DNA of 64,000 bases from positions 181,205-245,204 of the forward strand of contig NZ_JARXWB010000011.1 of NCBI RefSeq assembly GCF_029892425.1, in the 5' to 3' direction. The notes under the pieces are model-generated. The model did no database searches. It had not been told where the DNA came from and was given only the letters and a program-made list of their open reading frames with translations. Every line of letters begins with the position of its first letter. The stretch's first letter is position 1. This stretch comes from Bradyrhizobium sp. BR13661. GTDB taxonomy: Bacteria; Pseudomonadota; Alphaproteobacteria; Rhizobiales; Xanthobacteraceae. Shown here piece by piece: positions 8,013 to 16,806 of this stretch. The translations under genes were made by a program, and so were the position numbers.

Positions 8013-8091
8013 CGATCTCCGATATCGCTCATTGGCCCTTAACTGCCTCTCCACCCAAACGGTGAGACGACAGTTCTCGCCCCCTTCGCCG

Positions 8092-8898
8092 TCACTTCGC
8101 AAACGACCGCGTCGGCGGCAGATGCAAGGCCCAGGCGTCGACCTTGTCGCTCGCCCGCGGATAGATCTCGGTCACGATCGGATCGTGACCTGGAATAAAC
8201 CGGTCAGGATGCCCGGCGAGACGTTCGATCGTCTCCCAGCCCACTGCCATGTCACCGACATTGTAGACGATCGGGAATGGGCTCCTGCGCTGCAGATTGG
8301 CGTAGTAATGCGCGGCGTCTGATGCCAGCACCACCGGCCCGCGCGCCGTCTCGACCTTGACCACTTGCAAGCCGTCGGAATGGCCGCCGACGCGATGCAC
8401 GGTCACGCCGGGCGCCACCTCGCCATCGCCCGAATAGAAGGTGACGCGCTCGCCATAGACGTGGCGCACCATCTGGGTGACGTGCTCGACCGAGAATGGA
8501 TGTCGCAGCAGTCCGTTGCACATGCAGCGGCCCGTCGCGTAGGCCATCTCGCGCTCCTGGAGATGGAAGCGCGCGCTCGGGAAGCGATCGAGATTGCCGG
8601 CGTGGTCGTAATGCAGATGCGTCACGATAATGTCGCGGATGGCTGGCGCGGCGACGCCAAAGCGCTCCAGCGCGTCAACCGGATTGAGCGTCAGCTTGCG
8701 CGCGCGCAAGCCTGCCTCCTCGGCATTGAAGCCGGTATCGACCAGAATATCGCGACCCTGCCCGCGGATCAGCCAAACGAAGTAGTCGAGGTCCTGCGCC
8801 GCCCTGTCATGCGGGTCGGGCGCAAGAAAATTCATGCTGGGGGTGCGCGGCGACATCGTCGCATAGCGCAAGGCGTAGATTTCGTAGGCATTTCCCAT
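8092..8898 (-). CDS. N-acyl-homoserine-lactonase-like MBL hydrolase
   Basis: 268 aa, metallo-beta-lactamase fold with a complete dinuclear zinc site: HLHYDH, the His of GGHSDG, the Asp of LASDAAHYY and the His of IPGHDP. This matches the AiiA/AttM-type lactonase family, which opens acyl-homoserine lactones or related gamma-lactones. The N-terminus YEIYALRYAT is typical and there is no signal peptide. I chose the ATG at 8898 with AGGA seven bases upstream; the frame extends further but reads as junk. A perfect CRP-type site lies about 120 bp upstream. The true substrate (AHL or another lactone) cannot be told from sequence. Confidence 0.82.
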   Translation of the reverse strand: MGNAYEIYALRYATMSPRTPSMNFLAPDPHDRAAQDLDYFVWLIRGQGRDILVDTGFNAEEAGLRARKLTLNPVDALERFGVAAPAIRDIIVTHLHYDHAGNLDRFPSARFHLQEREMAYATGRCMCNGLLRHPFSVEHVTQMVRHVYGERVTFYSGDGEVAPGVTVHRVGGHSDGLQVVKVETARGPVVLASDAAHYYANLQRRSPFPIVYNVGDMAVGWETIERLAGHPDRFIPGHDPIVTEIYPRASDKVDAWALHLPPTRSFAK

Positions 8899-9279
8899 GA
8901 CTTGATCCTGGTCTTGATCCCTGCTTTTGCTTTTCTGGTCGGACCGTCGGACCCACCAAGCCATCGGCCGCCGCAAAGGTCAAACATCGCAGGTTGCGGC
9001 GGACGCGGCCACAATGTGAGACCAATCACATCGTTGTCTCAGATCCCGGCCTAACATGGGGCCGCCGGAGCTCCTGAACGACAATGTGCCGAGTAGGACC
9101 GTGACTGCCGAATTATTCCCCTCACAGCCGGCCATCGTGTCGCGGTCAATTGTCGCGATAGTGCCGAATCTCCAAGCGGTTGACGCCCTCATTCGCCGGT
9201 TTGATAATGCACTTTGCGTAAGTTAAGGTCGCCGCGGCGCAAGCTGGAACGGCGCCTTTTTGGCTGGACCGCGCTCATT
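8899..9279. other. divergent intergenic region with CRP-type site
   Basis: 381 bp between the divergent lactonase and pseudo-caspase genes. It holds a TGTGA-N6-TCACA site at 9015-9030. I see no small gene with a good ribosome site, no repeat and no convincing terminator. Confidence 0.6.
9015..9030. promoter_or_regulatory. CRP-type binding site
   Basis: TGTGAGACCAATCACA is a perfect match to TGTGA-N6-TCACA. It lies about 120 bp before the lactonase ATG and 250 bp before the pseudo-caspase ATG, so it more likely serves the lactonase. Confidence 0.6.
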
Positions 9280-10806
9280 ATGAAAATTCGCTTCCTTTTT
9301 CTTCTGCCATTGCTTGTCGCGCTTGTCCCGACCGCCCCGTCGCATGCGGCCGGCGACCGCTTTGCACTGGTCATCGGCAATGCCAAATACCCCGATGCCG
9401 ACAGCCCTCTGAAGGAGCCGATCAACGACGCCCGCGACATCGCCGACGAGCTCAAGCGCGACGGCTTTGCGGTCGAGGTTGGCGAGAACCTGACCGGCGA
9501 CGCCATGCGCCGTGCCTTCGACAAGCTCTACGGCAAGATCAAACCAGGCTCGGTCGCGCTGATCTTCTATAGCGGGTTCGGCATCCAATCGGCGCGCCAG
9601 AGCTACATGATCCCCGTCGATGCGCAGATCTGGACCGAGTCCGACGTCCGCCGTGATGGTTTCAGCATCGAGGCCATCCTGGGCGAGCTCAACACCCGCG
9701 GCGCCGGCGTCAAGATCGCACTGATCGACGCCTCCAGGCGCAACCCGTTCGAACGCCGGTTCCGCAGCTTCTCGGCCGGCCTGACCCCGGTGATCGCGCC
9801 GAACGGCACGCTGGTGATGTATTCGGCGGCGCTGGCGTCGGTGGTGTCGGATGCCGGCGGCGACCACAGCCTGTTCGTGCAGGAACTGCTCAAGGAAATC
9901 CGCGTCCCCGACCTGATGGCGGAGGAAACGCTGAACCGCACCAAGATGGGCGTCACCCGCGCCTCGCGCGGCGAGCAAGTGCCTTGGATCTCGTCCTCGC
10001 TCGCCGAGGATTTCTCGTTCATTCCGGGTGCAAGCGGATCGCGCCCGACCGCGACGACACCGCCGCCGCAGCCTCCCGTGCCTTCGCCCCCTCCGGTCGC
10101 CAACAACCCGCCTCCGGCTCCGCCGGCTCCTCCCGCGCCGCCGGCCCCTCCGCCGGTGGTTGCGAACAATCCGCCGACGCCGCCGCCCGCGCCTCCGTCA
10201 CCGAAGCCGCAGGTGGACGCGGCGTTGCCTCCACCGCCTCCTCCGGTCAAGCCGACCGAGATCGCTCCGGCGCCGAGCGTCGATAGCGGCCCGAGCGCCG
10301 CCGTGCTGGCGGAAGATCCCACCATCAAGGGCCTGACCGCCAAGATTGCCGCCAACCCTGACGACGTGAATGCGCTGTACCGGCGCGGCCAAGTCTATGC
10401 CAGCAAGGGCGCCTACGGCCTCGCCATCAAGGATTTCGACGACACGCTCCGGATCAACGCGAAGGACGTCGAGGCCCTGAACAATCGCTGCTGGACCCGG
10501 ACCGTGGTCGGTGACCTCCAGGGCGCGCTGAAGGATTGCAACGAGGCGCTGCGGCTGCGGCCGAATTTCGTCGATGCGCTGGATAGCCGCGGGCTGGTGA
10601 ACCTCAAATCGGGGGCGGTGAAGAACGCCATCGTCGATTTCGACGCAGCGCTGAGGATCAACCCGCGCCTGACCTCATCGCTCTACGGCCGCGGCGTGGC
10701 CAAGCAGCGCAACGGCTCGGCCCAGGAGGGCGCGCTTGATATCGCCAATGCCAAGGCGATGGATCCGAACATCGTGCAGGAATTCGCAAGTTACGGAGTG
10801 CGTTGA
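9280..10806 (+). CDS. pseudo-caspase with proline-rich linker and TPR repeats
   Basis: 508 aa. Signal peptide (1-23), then a caspase-like p20 domain (about 25-255) beginning RFALVIGNAKYPDA. The catalytic His position of the usual YSGHG is Phe100 (YSGFG) and the Cys of DACR is Ser152 (DASRRNPFERR), so it should not be a protease. A proline-rich linker (about 255-345, many PPAPP units) connects to three TPR repeats (about 355-500), which normally bind other proteins. It probably acts in the periplasm as a scaffold. The ATG at 9280 is chosen for the signal peptide. An OmpA gene and an RND pump follow on the same strand; a paralogue lies at 36744-37592. Confidence 0.85.
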   Translation: MKIRFLFLLPLLVALVPTAPSHAAGDRFALVIGNAKYPDADSPLKEPINDARDIADELKRDGFAVEVGENLTGDAMRRAFDKLYGKIKPGSVALIFYSGFGIQSARQSYMIPVDAQIWTESDVRRDGFSIEAILGELNTRGAGVKIALIDASRRNPFERRFRSFSAGLTPVIAPNGTLVMYSAALASVVSDAGGDHSLFVQELLKEIRVPDLMAEETLNRTKMGVTRASRGEQVPWISSSLAEDFSFIPGASGSRPTATTPPPQPPVPSPPPVANNPPPAPPAPPAPPAPPPVVANNPPTPPPAPPSPKPQVDAALPPPPPPVKPTEIAPAPSVDSGPSAAVLAEDPTIKGLTAKIAANPDDVNALYRRGQVYASKGAYGLAIKDFDDTLRINAKDVEALNNRCWTRTVVGDLQGALKDCNEALRLRPNFVDALDSRGLVNLKSGAVKNAIVDFDAALRINPRLTSSLYGRGVAKQRNGSAQEGALDIANAKAMDPNIVQEFASYGVR

Positions 10807-10950
10807 TATTTTTTTGATTTGAGGCGGGCGGCGGCTCGAACCCCTGGCGGCGCAGCGAGACTAATCAAACGGATGCCGCAAGCGGCCTTGCCGGGGGGCC
10901 TGTTGCCAGGATTTTGGAACCGCGCGGGCTTCGCGCAGGAGGGACTGACA

Positions 10951-11622
10951 ATGAGATTGGCTGCAAAGGGACTGACCGCAATCCTCTCCGTCATCGCCAT
11001 CGGCGCCGCCCTGTCGCTAACAGTGCCGCCCGCTTTCGCCGGCGACGATAGCAACAACAAAAACGTCACCGAGGACGAGATCGTCCGCGCGCTGGCGCCG
11101 ACGCCGAAAAAGCCTCTGACCCGCGGCCTCTCGATCACCCCGCAGGCCGATCCGGCGCCGAACCCGGCGGAAACCAAGCTGATCCAGACCGTCCGCGGTC
11201 GCGCGACCCGCTCGCTCTCGTCGACCGAGCGCGAGGAGCTCGCCTCCGCAGTCAAGGACAAGCCGAATATCGATCTCGAAATTACCTTCGACTACAACTC
11301 GGCCGATATCAGCACCAAGTCGCTGCCGTCGGTGCAGGCGCTCGGCCGTGCGCTGACCAGCCCTGAACTGAAGGGCTCGACCTTCGTGGTCGCCGGCCAC
11401 ACCGACGCCGCTGGTGGCGACAGCTACAATCAGGACCTGTCGGAACGCCGCGCCGATTCGATCAAGCGCTACCTCGTCGAGAAATACAGCATCGCCGCCA
11501 CCGACCTCGTCACCGTCGGCTACGGCAAGAGCAAGCTGAAGGATCCGAGCCAGCCGTTGGCGGAGGTGAACCGCCGCGTGCAGGTCGTCAATATGGAAAA
11601 CAAGGCCACCGCATCGAAGTGA
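10951..11622 (+). CDS. OmpA family peptidoglycan-binding protein
   Basis: 223 aa: signal peptide (1-30, ending AFA-GDD), a linker of about 80 residues without a beta barrel, and a C-terminal OmpA-like domain (about 115-215) with the peptidoglycan motif GHTDAAGGDSYNQDLSERRA and the NRRVQV strand. The protein should sit in the periplasm, attached to peptidoglycan. The ATG at 10951 follows a CAGGAGGG ribosome site. It is 144 bp after the pseudo-caspase and on the same strand, so joint expression is possible but not shown. Compared with true OmpA the N-terminal porin domain is absent. Confidence 0.88.
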   Translation: MRLAAKGLTAILSVIAIGAALSLTVPPAFAGDDSNNKNVTEDEIVRALAPTPKKPLTRGLSITPQADPAPNPAETKLIQTVRGRATRSLSSTEREELASAVKDKPNIDLEITFDYNSADISTKSLPSVQALGRALTSPELKGSTFVVAGHTDAAGGDSYNQDLSERRADSIKRYLVEKYSIAATDLVTVGYGKSKLKDPSQPLAEVNRRVQVVNMENKATASK

Positions 11623-11764
11623 CCGCGACGAATCCTTTGCGGTGACACGTCGTGATGTGGTGTAAAGTCTCGATCCCGGCGCGCGTCTCGCAGCCCTGCG
11701 GGACGCCGCTTCGTTTCAGGCAATCGCTCCCAGCAACCTCCAGCCAGGCCAGGATGATCCGGCG

Positions 11765-12694
11765 ATGAACATCTCCGAATATATCAAGCCTGCAGGAACC
11801 GTGGCGTTCATCCTGGTGCTCGGCGTCGGCTATTACTGGTTCGAGCATCGGAGCCATCCCGAAGAGAAAGAGACGCCGGGCGAGGCGCTCGTCATCGTGG
11901 CGAAGTCGACCAATGCCTGCTTCTCCGACCTGGTGCGCGTGACCGGCTTCTTCGTGCCGCGGCGCGAGGCCGTGGTCGTGGCCGACCAGGAAGGATCGAA
12001 GGTCACCGATCTCTTCGCCACCGAGGGCGCCCTCGTCACCGACAACCAGGAGCTGGCGCGCCTGTCGGCGCCGCCGCAGATGCCGGGCCAGCCGCAACGG
12101 CCGGGCCCGCAGGGTCCGATCTCGCTGAAGGCACCCGCGGCGGGTCTCATTACGGAAGTCCGCACCATCGTCGGCGCGCCGGCCTCGCCGCAGGCAGGGC
12201 CGATGTTCCGCATCGCCGTCAACAATGAGATCGAGCTGGACGCGCAGGTTCCCGGCGTGCACATGCCGAAGCTCAGCCCCGGCGCGACGGTGCGGATCAG
12301 CCGGGATGACGCCGCCGATTTGATCGGCCGGGTCCGCCTGGTGTCGCCCGAGATCGACCGCGCCACGCAGCTCGGCCGCGTCCGCATCAGCGTCACCAAC
12401 AATCCCTCATTGAAATCAGGCATGTTCGCCCGCGCGTCCATCGACGCCAAGCGAAGCTGCGGCGTCGCGGTTCCCAAGACCGCAATCGACCATCTCACCG
12501 TGCAGGTGGTCAAAGGCAACACCGTCGAGACACGCAGGGTGCGCGTCGGCCTGACCTCCGACAGCCAGACGGAAATTCTGGAAGGCGTCGATGTCGGCGA
12601 AATCGTTGTCGCCGACGCCGGCTCGTCGTTGCATGACGGCGACCAGATCAAAACCATGTTCGCCGATGAACTCGATCGCAAGCGGGGACGCTGA
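11765..12694 (+). CDS. RND efflux periplasmic adaptor (HlyD/MFP family)
   Basis: 309 aa with an N-terminal membrane anchor (about 10-27) and no lipobox. The biotinyl-lipoyl and beta-barrel regions of a membrane-fusion protein follow, with APAAGLITEV as the half-motif of the lipoyl domain. The alpha-hairpin is very short and is replaced by a Pro/Gln-rich loop near residues 98-115. It links the inner-membrane RND permease to an outer-membrane channel. Its TGA overlaps the permease ATG by one base (TGATG), so translation is coupled. No outer-membrane factor gene is nearby. A paralogue lacking a permease is at 35685-36575. Confidence 0.87.
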   Translation: MNISEYIKPAGTVAFILVLGVGYYWFEHRSHPEEKETPGEALVIVAKSTNACFSDLVRVTGFFVPRREAVVVADQEGSKVTDLFATEGALVTDNQELARLSAPPQMPGQPQRPGPQGPISLKAPAAGLITEVRTIVGAPASPQAGPMFRIAVNNEIELDAQVPGVHMPKLSPGATVRISRDDAADLIGRVRLVSPEIDRATQLGRVRISVTNNPSLKSGMFARASIDAKRSCGVAVPKTAIDHLTVQVVKGNTVETRRVRVGLTSDSQTEILEGVDVGEIVVADAGSSLHDGDQIKTMFADELDRKRGR

Positions 12695-15600
12695 TGGCAC
12701 TCAATATCTCAGCATGGTCGATCCGTCATCCGCTGCCGTCTGTCGTCTTTTCGTTCATCCTGCTGCTGCTCGGCTGGGCTTCCTTCACCAAGCTCGCCGT
12801 CACGCGGCTGCCCTCGGCCGACATTCCCGTGATCTCGGTCGCGGTGTCGCAGTTCGGCGCGGCGCCGGCCGAGCTTGAATCCCAGGTCACCAAGACGATC
12901 GAAGACGCCGTGTCCGGCGTCGAAGGCGTGTGGCACATCACCTCGTCGATCACCGACGGCCTGTCGATGACCACGATCCAGTTCGCGCTGTCGACCAACA
13001 CCGACCGCGCCCTCAACGACGTCAAGGACGCGGTGACGCGCGTGCGCTCGAACCTGCCGCAGAACGTCACCGAGCCGCTGATCCAGCGTGTCGACGTCAT
13101 CGGCCTGCCGATCGTCACCTATGCCGCGATCTCGCCCGGCAAGACGCCGGAGCAGCTGTCCTATTTCGTCGACGATGTGGTCAAGCGCGCCATGCAAGGC
13201 GTTCGCGGCGTTGCCCAGGTCGAGCGCATCGGCGGTGTCGAGCGCGAGATCCTGGTCTCGCTCGATCCCGACCGTCTCCAGGCGATGGGATTGACCACTG
13301 TCAATGTCAGCCAGAGCCTGCGCGGCACCAATGTCGACGTCGCCGGCGGCCGCGCCGAGATCGGCAAGAACGACCAGGCGATCCGCACGCTGGCGGGCGC
13401 CAAGACGCTGAGCGACCTCGCCGGCACCATGATTCCGCTGTTCGCAGGTGGTGAAGTGCGGCTCGACGATCTCGGCACCGTCACCGACACCATCGCCGAC
13501 CGCCGCACCTTCGCCCGCTTCAACGGCGAGCCGGTGGTCGCGCTCGGCATCAAGCGCTCCAAGGGCGCCAGCGACGTCGTCGTCGCGGCCGCCGTGCAGA
13601 AGCGCATCGATGCGCTCAAGGCGGCTTATCCCGACGTCGACCTGAAGCTGATCGACACGTCGGTCGAGTACACCAAGGGCAACTACGAGGCCGCGATATC
13701 GACCTTGTTCGAGGGCGCCATCCTCGCCGTCGTGATCGTGCTGTTGTTCCTGCGCGACCTGCGCGCCACCATCATCGCCGCGATCTCGCTGCCGCTCTCG
13801 ATCTTCCCGGCGTTCTGGGCGATGGACATCCTCGGCTTCTCGCTCAACCTCGTCAGCTTCCTCGCCATCACGCTGTCGACAGGTATCCTGGTCGACGATG
13901 CCATCGTCGAGATCGAGAATATCGTGCGGCACATGAACATGGGCAAATCGCCCTACCGTGCCGCCCTCGAAGCCGCCGACGAAATCGGCCTCGCGGTGAT
14001 CGCGATCTCGCTGACCATCATCGCGATCTTCGCGCCCGCGAGCTTCATGTCCGGAATCGCCGGGCAGTTCTTCAAGCAGTTCGGCATCACGGTGTCGGTG
14101 CAGGTGTTCTTCTCGCTGCTGGCGGCACGTTTCGTCACACCGGTGCTGGCGGCCTACTTCCTCAAGCACCACACCCATGAAGAACCGCCGCCGGGCCGCA
14201 TCTTGCGGGGCTATCACAGCGTCGTCGCCTGGTCGGTGAAGCACTATTTCTTCACGGTGCTGATCGGCTTCGGGATCTTTGCGGCCTCGATCTGGAGCAT
14301 CACGCTGCTGTCGCAGGGCTTCCTGCCGACGCAGGACAGTGCACGATCGCTGATCGCCCTCGAACTGCCGCCCGGGACCCAGCTCGCCTACACCGAAAAG
14401 GTCACCGAGGACATCGTGGCGCAGCTGCGCAAGCGGTCGGAGGTGAAGAGTATCTTCGTCGACGGCGGCCGTGTTCCGCCCGGCACCCAGGAAGTCCGGC
14501 GCGCATCGCTGATCATCAACTACGTGCCGAAGGTCGATCGCAAGATCACCCAGCGCGAACTCGAATTCTCCATCAGCCAGGAGCTGGAGAACATCCCCGA
14601 CCTGCGCTTCTGGTTCCTGGACGAGAACGGTCTGCGCCCCATTTCGCTTGTTGTGACTGGCGTCGACGCCAATATCGTCAACAACGTCGCAAGCGAGCTT
14701 GCGACGCAGATGAAGCGGATTCCGACCATCGCCAACGTGATCTCGGAAACGTCGCTGGAGCGGCCCGAACTGCGCATCGAACCGCGCGCCGATCTCGCGG
14801 CGCGGCTCGGCGTCTCGACCGAAAGCCTGTCGCAAACCATCCGCGTCGCCACCATTGGCGACGTCGGACCTGCGCTCGCCAAATTCGACGTCGGCGATCG
14901 GCTGGTCCCGATCCGGGTGCAGCTCGAGGACGCCGCGCGCGGCAATCTGAAGACGCTCGAGCAATTGCGGGTGCCGCTGGGCGAACACGGCGAGAAGGGC
15001 GGCGTTCCGCTGTCCGTCATCGCCGACGTCAAGCTCGATCAGGGCCCGACAAGCATCAACCGCTACGACCGCGACCGGCAGGCGACCGTTGCCGCGGACA
15101 CCGTCGGCACCACCGCGCTCGGTGATGCCACCAAGCTGATCAACGAACTCCCGGTCATGAAGAGCCTGCCGAAGGGTGTGAAGGTCTCACCGTCGGGCGA
15201 CGCCGAGAGCCTGAACGAATTGTCCGACGGCTTCGCAACCGCGATGAAGGCAGGGCTGTTGATGGTCTATGCGGTGCTGGTACTGCTGTTCGGCACCTTC
15301 CTGCAGCCGATTACCATCCTGTTCTCGCTGCCGCTGTCGATCGGCGGCGCCATCGCGGCTCTGCTCGTCACCGGCAAGCAGCTCACCACGCCGGTATGGA
15401 TCGGCATCCTGATGCTGATGGGCATCGTCACCAAGAACGCGATCATGCTGGTGGAGTTCGCCATCGAATCGATCAACGCCGGAAAGCCGCGCGACGAGGC
15501 GATGATCGACGCCGGCATGAAACGCGCCCGCCCGATCGTGATGACCACGATCGCGATGGCCGCCGGCATGATGCCGAGCGCACTCGCGGTCGGCGCCGGC

Positions 15601-15837
15601 GGCGAATTCCGCTCGCCAATGGCGCTCGCGGTGATCGGCGGCCTGATCTTCTCGACCGTCCTGTCGCTGGTGTTCGTGCCCGCGATGTTCATGGTGATGG
15701 ACGATCTCGGCGCACTGATCTGGCGCTTCGGCAAGCGGCTGATCGTGCACAGCGCGGATGCAGAGACGGGCGACCATCACGAGGCCACTGAAGCGCTACC
15801 GCCACCGAAGAGCATCGTGCATCCCGCGGCGGAGTAA
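12694..15837 (+). CDS. RND efflux permease (AcrB/HAE1 family)
   Basis: 1047 aa, the full length of an RND proton-driven exporter in the inner membrane. The first helix is near residues 14-34, followed by two large periplasmic loops and two groups of membrane helices (about 335-475 and 520-540, then 860-1030). Helix 4 carries the proton-relay aspartates (GILVDDAIVEIENI), and PSPSGDAESLNELS-type docking residues precede the second group. The substrate cannot be predicted. It is translationally coupled to the adaptor. The C-terminus is an acidic tail. The next gene is convergent, so the operon ends here. Confidence 0.93.
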   Translation: MALNISAWSIRHPLPSVVFSFILLLLGWASFTKLAVTRLPSADIPVISVAVSQFGAAPAELESQVTKTIEDAVSGVEGVWHITSSITDGLSMTTIQFALSTNTDRALNDVKDAVTRVRSNLPQNVTEPLIQRVDVIGLPIVTYAAISPGKTPEQLSYFVDDVVKRAMQGVRGVAQVERIGGVEREILVSLDPDRLQAMGLTTVNVSQSLRGTNVDVAGGRAEIGKNDQAIRTLAGAKTLSDLAGTMIPLFAGGEVRLDDLGTVTDTIADRRTFARFNGEPVVALGIKRSKGASDVVVAAAVQKRIDALKAAYPDVDLKLIDTSVEYTKGNYEAAISTLFEGAILAVVIVLLFLRDLRATIIAAISLPLSIFPAFWAMDILGFSLNLVSFLAITLSTGILVDDAIVEIENIVRHMNMGKSPYRAALEAADEIGLAVIAISLTIIAIFAPASFMSGIAGQFFKQFGITVSVQVFFSLLAARFVTPVLAAYFLKHHTHEEPPPGRILRGYHSVVAWSVKHYFFTVLIGFGIFAASIWSITLLSQGFLPTQDSARSLIALELPPGTQLAYTEKVTEDIVAQLRKRSEVKSIFVDGGRVPPGTQEVRRASLIINYVPKVDRKITQRELEFSISQELENIPDLRFWFLDENGLRPISLVVTGVDANIVNNVASELATQMKRIPTIANVISETSLERPELRIEPRADLAARLGVSTESLSQTIRVATIGDVGPALAKFDVGDRLVPIRVQLEDAARGNLKTLEQLRVPLGEHGEKGGVPLSVIADVKLDQGPTSINRYDRDRQATVAADTVGTTALGDATKLINELPVMKSLPKGVKVSPSGDAESLNELSDGFATAMKAGLLMVYAVLVLLFGTFLQPITILFSLPLSIGGAIAALLVTGKQLTTPVWIGILMLMGIVTKNAIMLVEFAIESINAGKPRDEAMIDAGMKRARPIVMTTIAMAAGMMPSALAVGAGGEFRSPMALAVIGGLIFSTVLSLVFVPAMFMVMDDLGALIWRFGKRLIVHSADAETGDHHEATEALPPPKSIVHPAAE

Positions 15838-15896
15838 ATCGCCGCCGACCCGACTGACGCGAGCGGCGCGAAATTCCTCGCCGCGTTAGCAGGATC

Positions 15897-16571
15897 CTAC
15901 TCGTTCCGCGCGATTGCCGTCAGCTTGGTCATGTTCCTGAGCAGGATGCGCCCGCGCTGGAGGTCGAGGATCGCCTCCTTGCGCCAGGCCTGAAGCTGGC
16001 GGTTGACACTCTCGCGAGCGGCGCCGACGAAGACGCCGAGCTGTTCCTGCGAGATGTGAACCTCGGAACCGAAATCGGCGGCAAGCGCGCAGAGGCGCCT
16101 TGCCAGCCGCACCGGCAGCGGCTGCAGCATCGACTCTTCCATGCGCTCGCTTTGCCAGCGGATACGCTGGCACAGCAGCGCGATGATCTTGATCGCAACC
16201 TTCGGCTCGCGCTCGAGGAAAGCCAGGAAATCTTCGCGGCGCAGCACGAATAATTCACTGGCCTCGCCGGCGGTCGCGTCCGCGGTGCGGTTCTGGCCAT
16301 CCAGCACCGCAACCTCGCCGAACAGGTCGCCTGGGCCCATGAAATTCAGGGTCAGCCGGCTGCCGTCGGAGGCGCCGGTCTCGATCCGGACCTGGCCCCG
16401 ACGCACGCCGAACAGCGCATCGCCAGGGTCGCCCTTCTGGAACAGCAGCTCGCCATTCGCCAGATGCTGGGTGTGGCAGAGGTTGGACAGCCGCTGGAGT
16501 TCGTCCGACCCGAGATCGGCGAACATGGCATTCATTTTCAGAATGACCGCAAATTCGGCCTGCTTGCTCAT
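15897..16571 (-). CDS. Crp/Fnr family transcriptional regulator
   Basis: 224 aa: cyclic-nucleotide-binding fold (about 10-130, with GELLFQKGDPGDALFGVRRGQV and GDLFGEVAVLDGQNRTA) and a C-terminal winged helix (about 155-220). The phosphate-cassette region resembles CRP (GE...R), and there is no N-terminal Cys cluster for an FeS centre, so it is CRP-like rather than FNR-like. The recognition helix reads ARESVNRQL, keeping the R-E-x-x-x-R of E. coli CRP that reads TGTGA. A one-mismatch TGTGA-type site lies upstream at 16663-16678, and perfect sites occur elsewhere in the window. It converges on the RND operon with 59 bp between. Confidence 0.9.
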   Translation of the reverse strand: MSKQAEFAVILKMNAMFADLGSDELQRLSNLCHTQHLANGELLFQKGDPGDALFGVRRGQVRIETGASDGSRLTLNFMGPGDLFGEVAVLDGQNRTADATAGEASELFVLRREDFLAFLEREPKVAIKIIALLCQRIRWQSERMEESMLQPLPVRLARRLCALAADFGSEVHISQEQLGVFVGAARESVNRQLQAWRKEAILDLQRGRILLRNMTKLTAIARNE

Positions 16572-16662
16572 TTCTACGTCCTTGTGAAGCTACTCGAGAA
16601 TTTCCTGGGCAAATCGTTTGGAAGCATGAACGTCAGCATCGCGTAAAACCGCGCCGGGGAAG

Positions 16663-16678
16663 TGTGTCATAAGTCACA
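16663..16678. promoter_or_regulatory. CRP-like site, one mismatch
   Basis: TGTGTCATAAGTCACA differs at one base from TGTGA-N6-TCACA. It sits in the 235-bp gap between the divergent Crp/Fnr gene (92 bp from its ATG) and the AsmA gene (129 bp), so it could serve autoregulation. Confidence 0.45.
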
Positions 16679-16806
16679 TAATTTTGCAGCACCCTCCGAC
16701 TATTTTTAGCGGCTTGGAGCGGCTTCCCGTCCCGGGATAAACTTAGGCCCAAGGGACGGGCGATCTGCCGGGTGCGGCACCGCTCGTCCGTCGTTGGAAA
16801 GTCGAG

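Noticed and set aside
12709..14988. A 759-codon minus-strand frame over the RND permease
   Set aside because: Low-complexity Arg/Asp/Gly composition and antisense to a full-length permease; no start signal.
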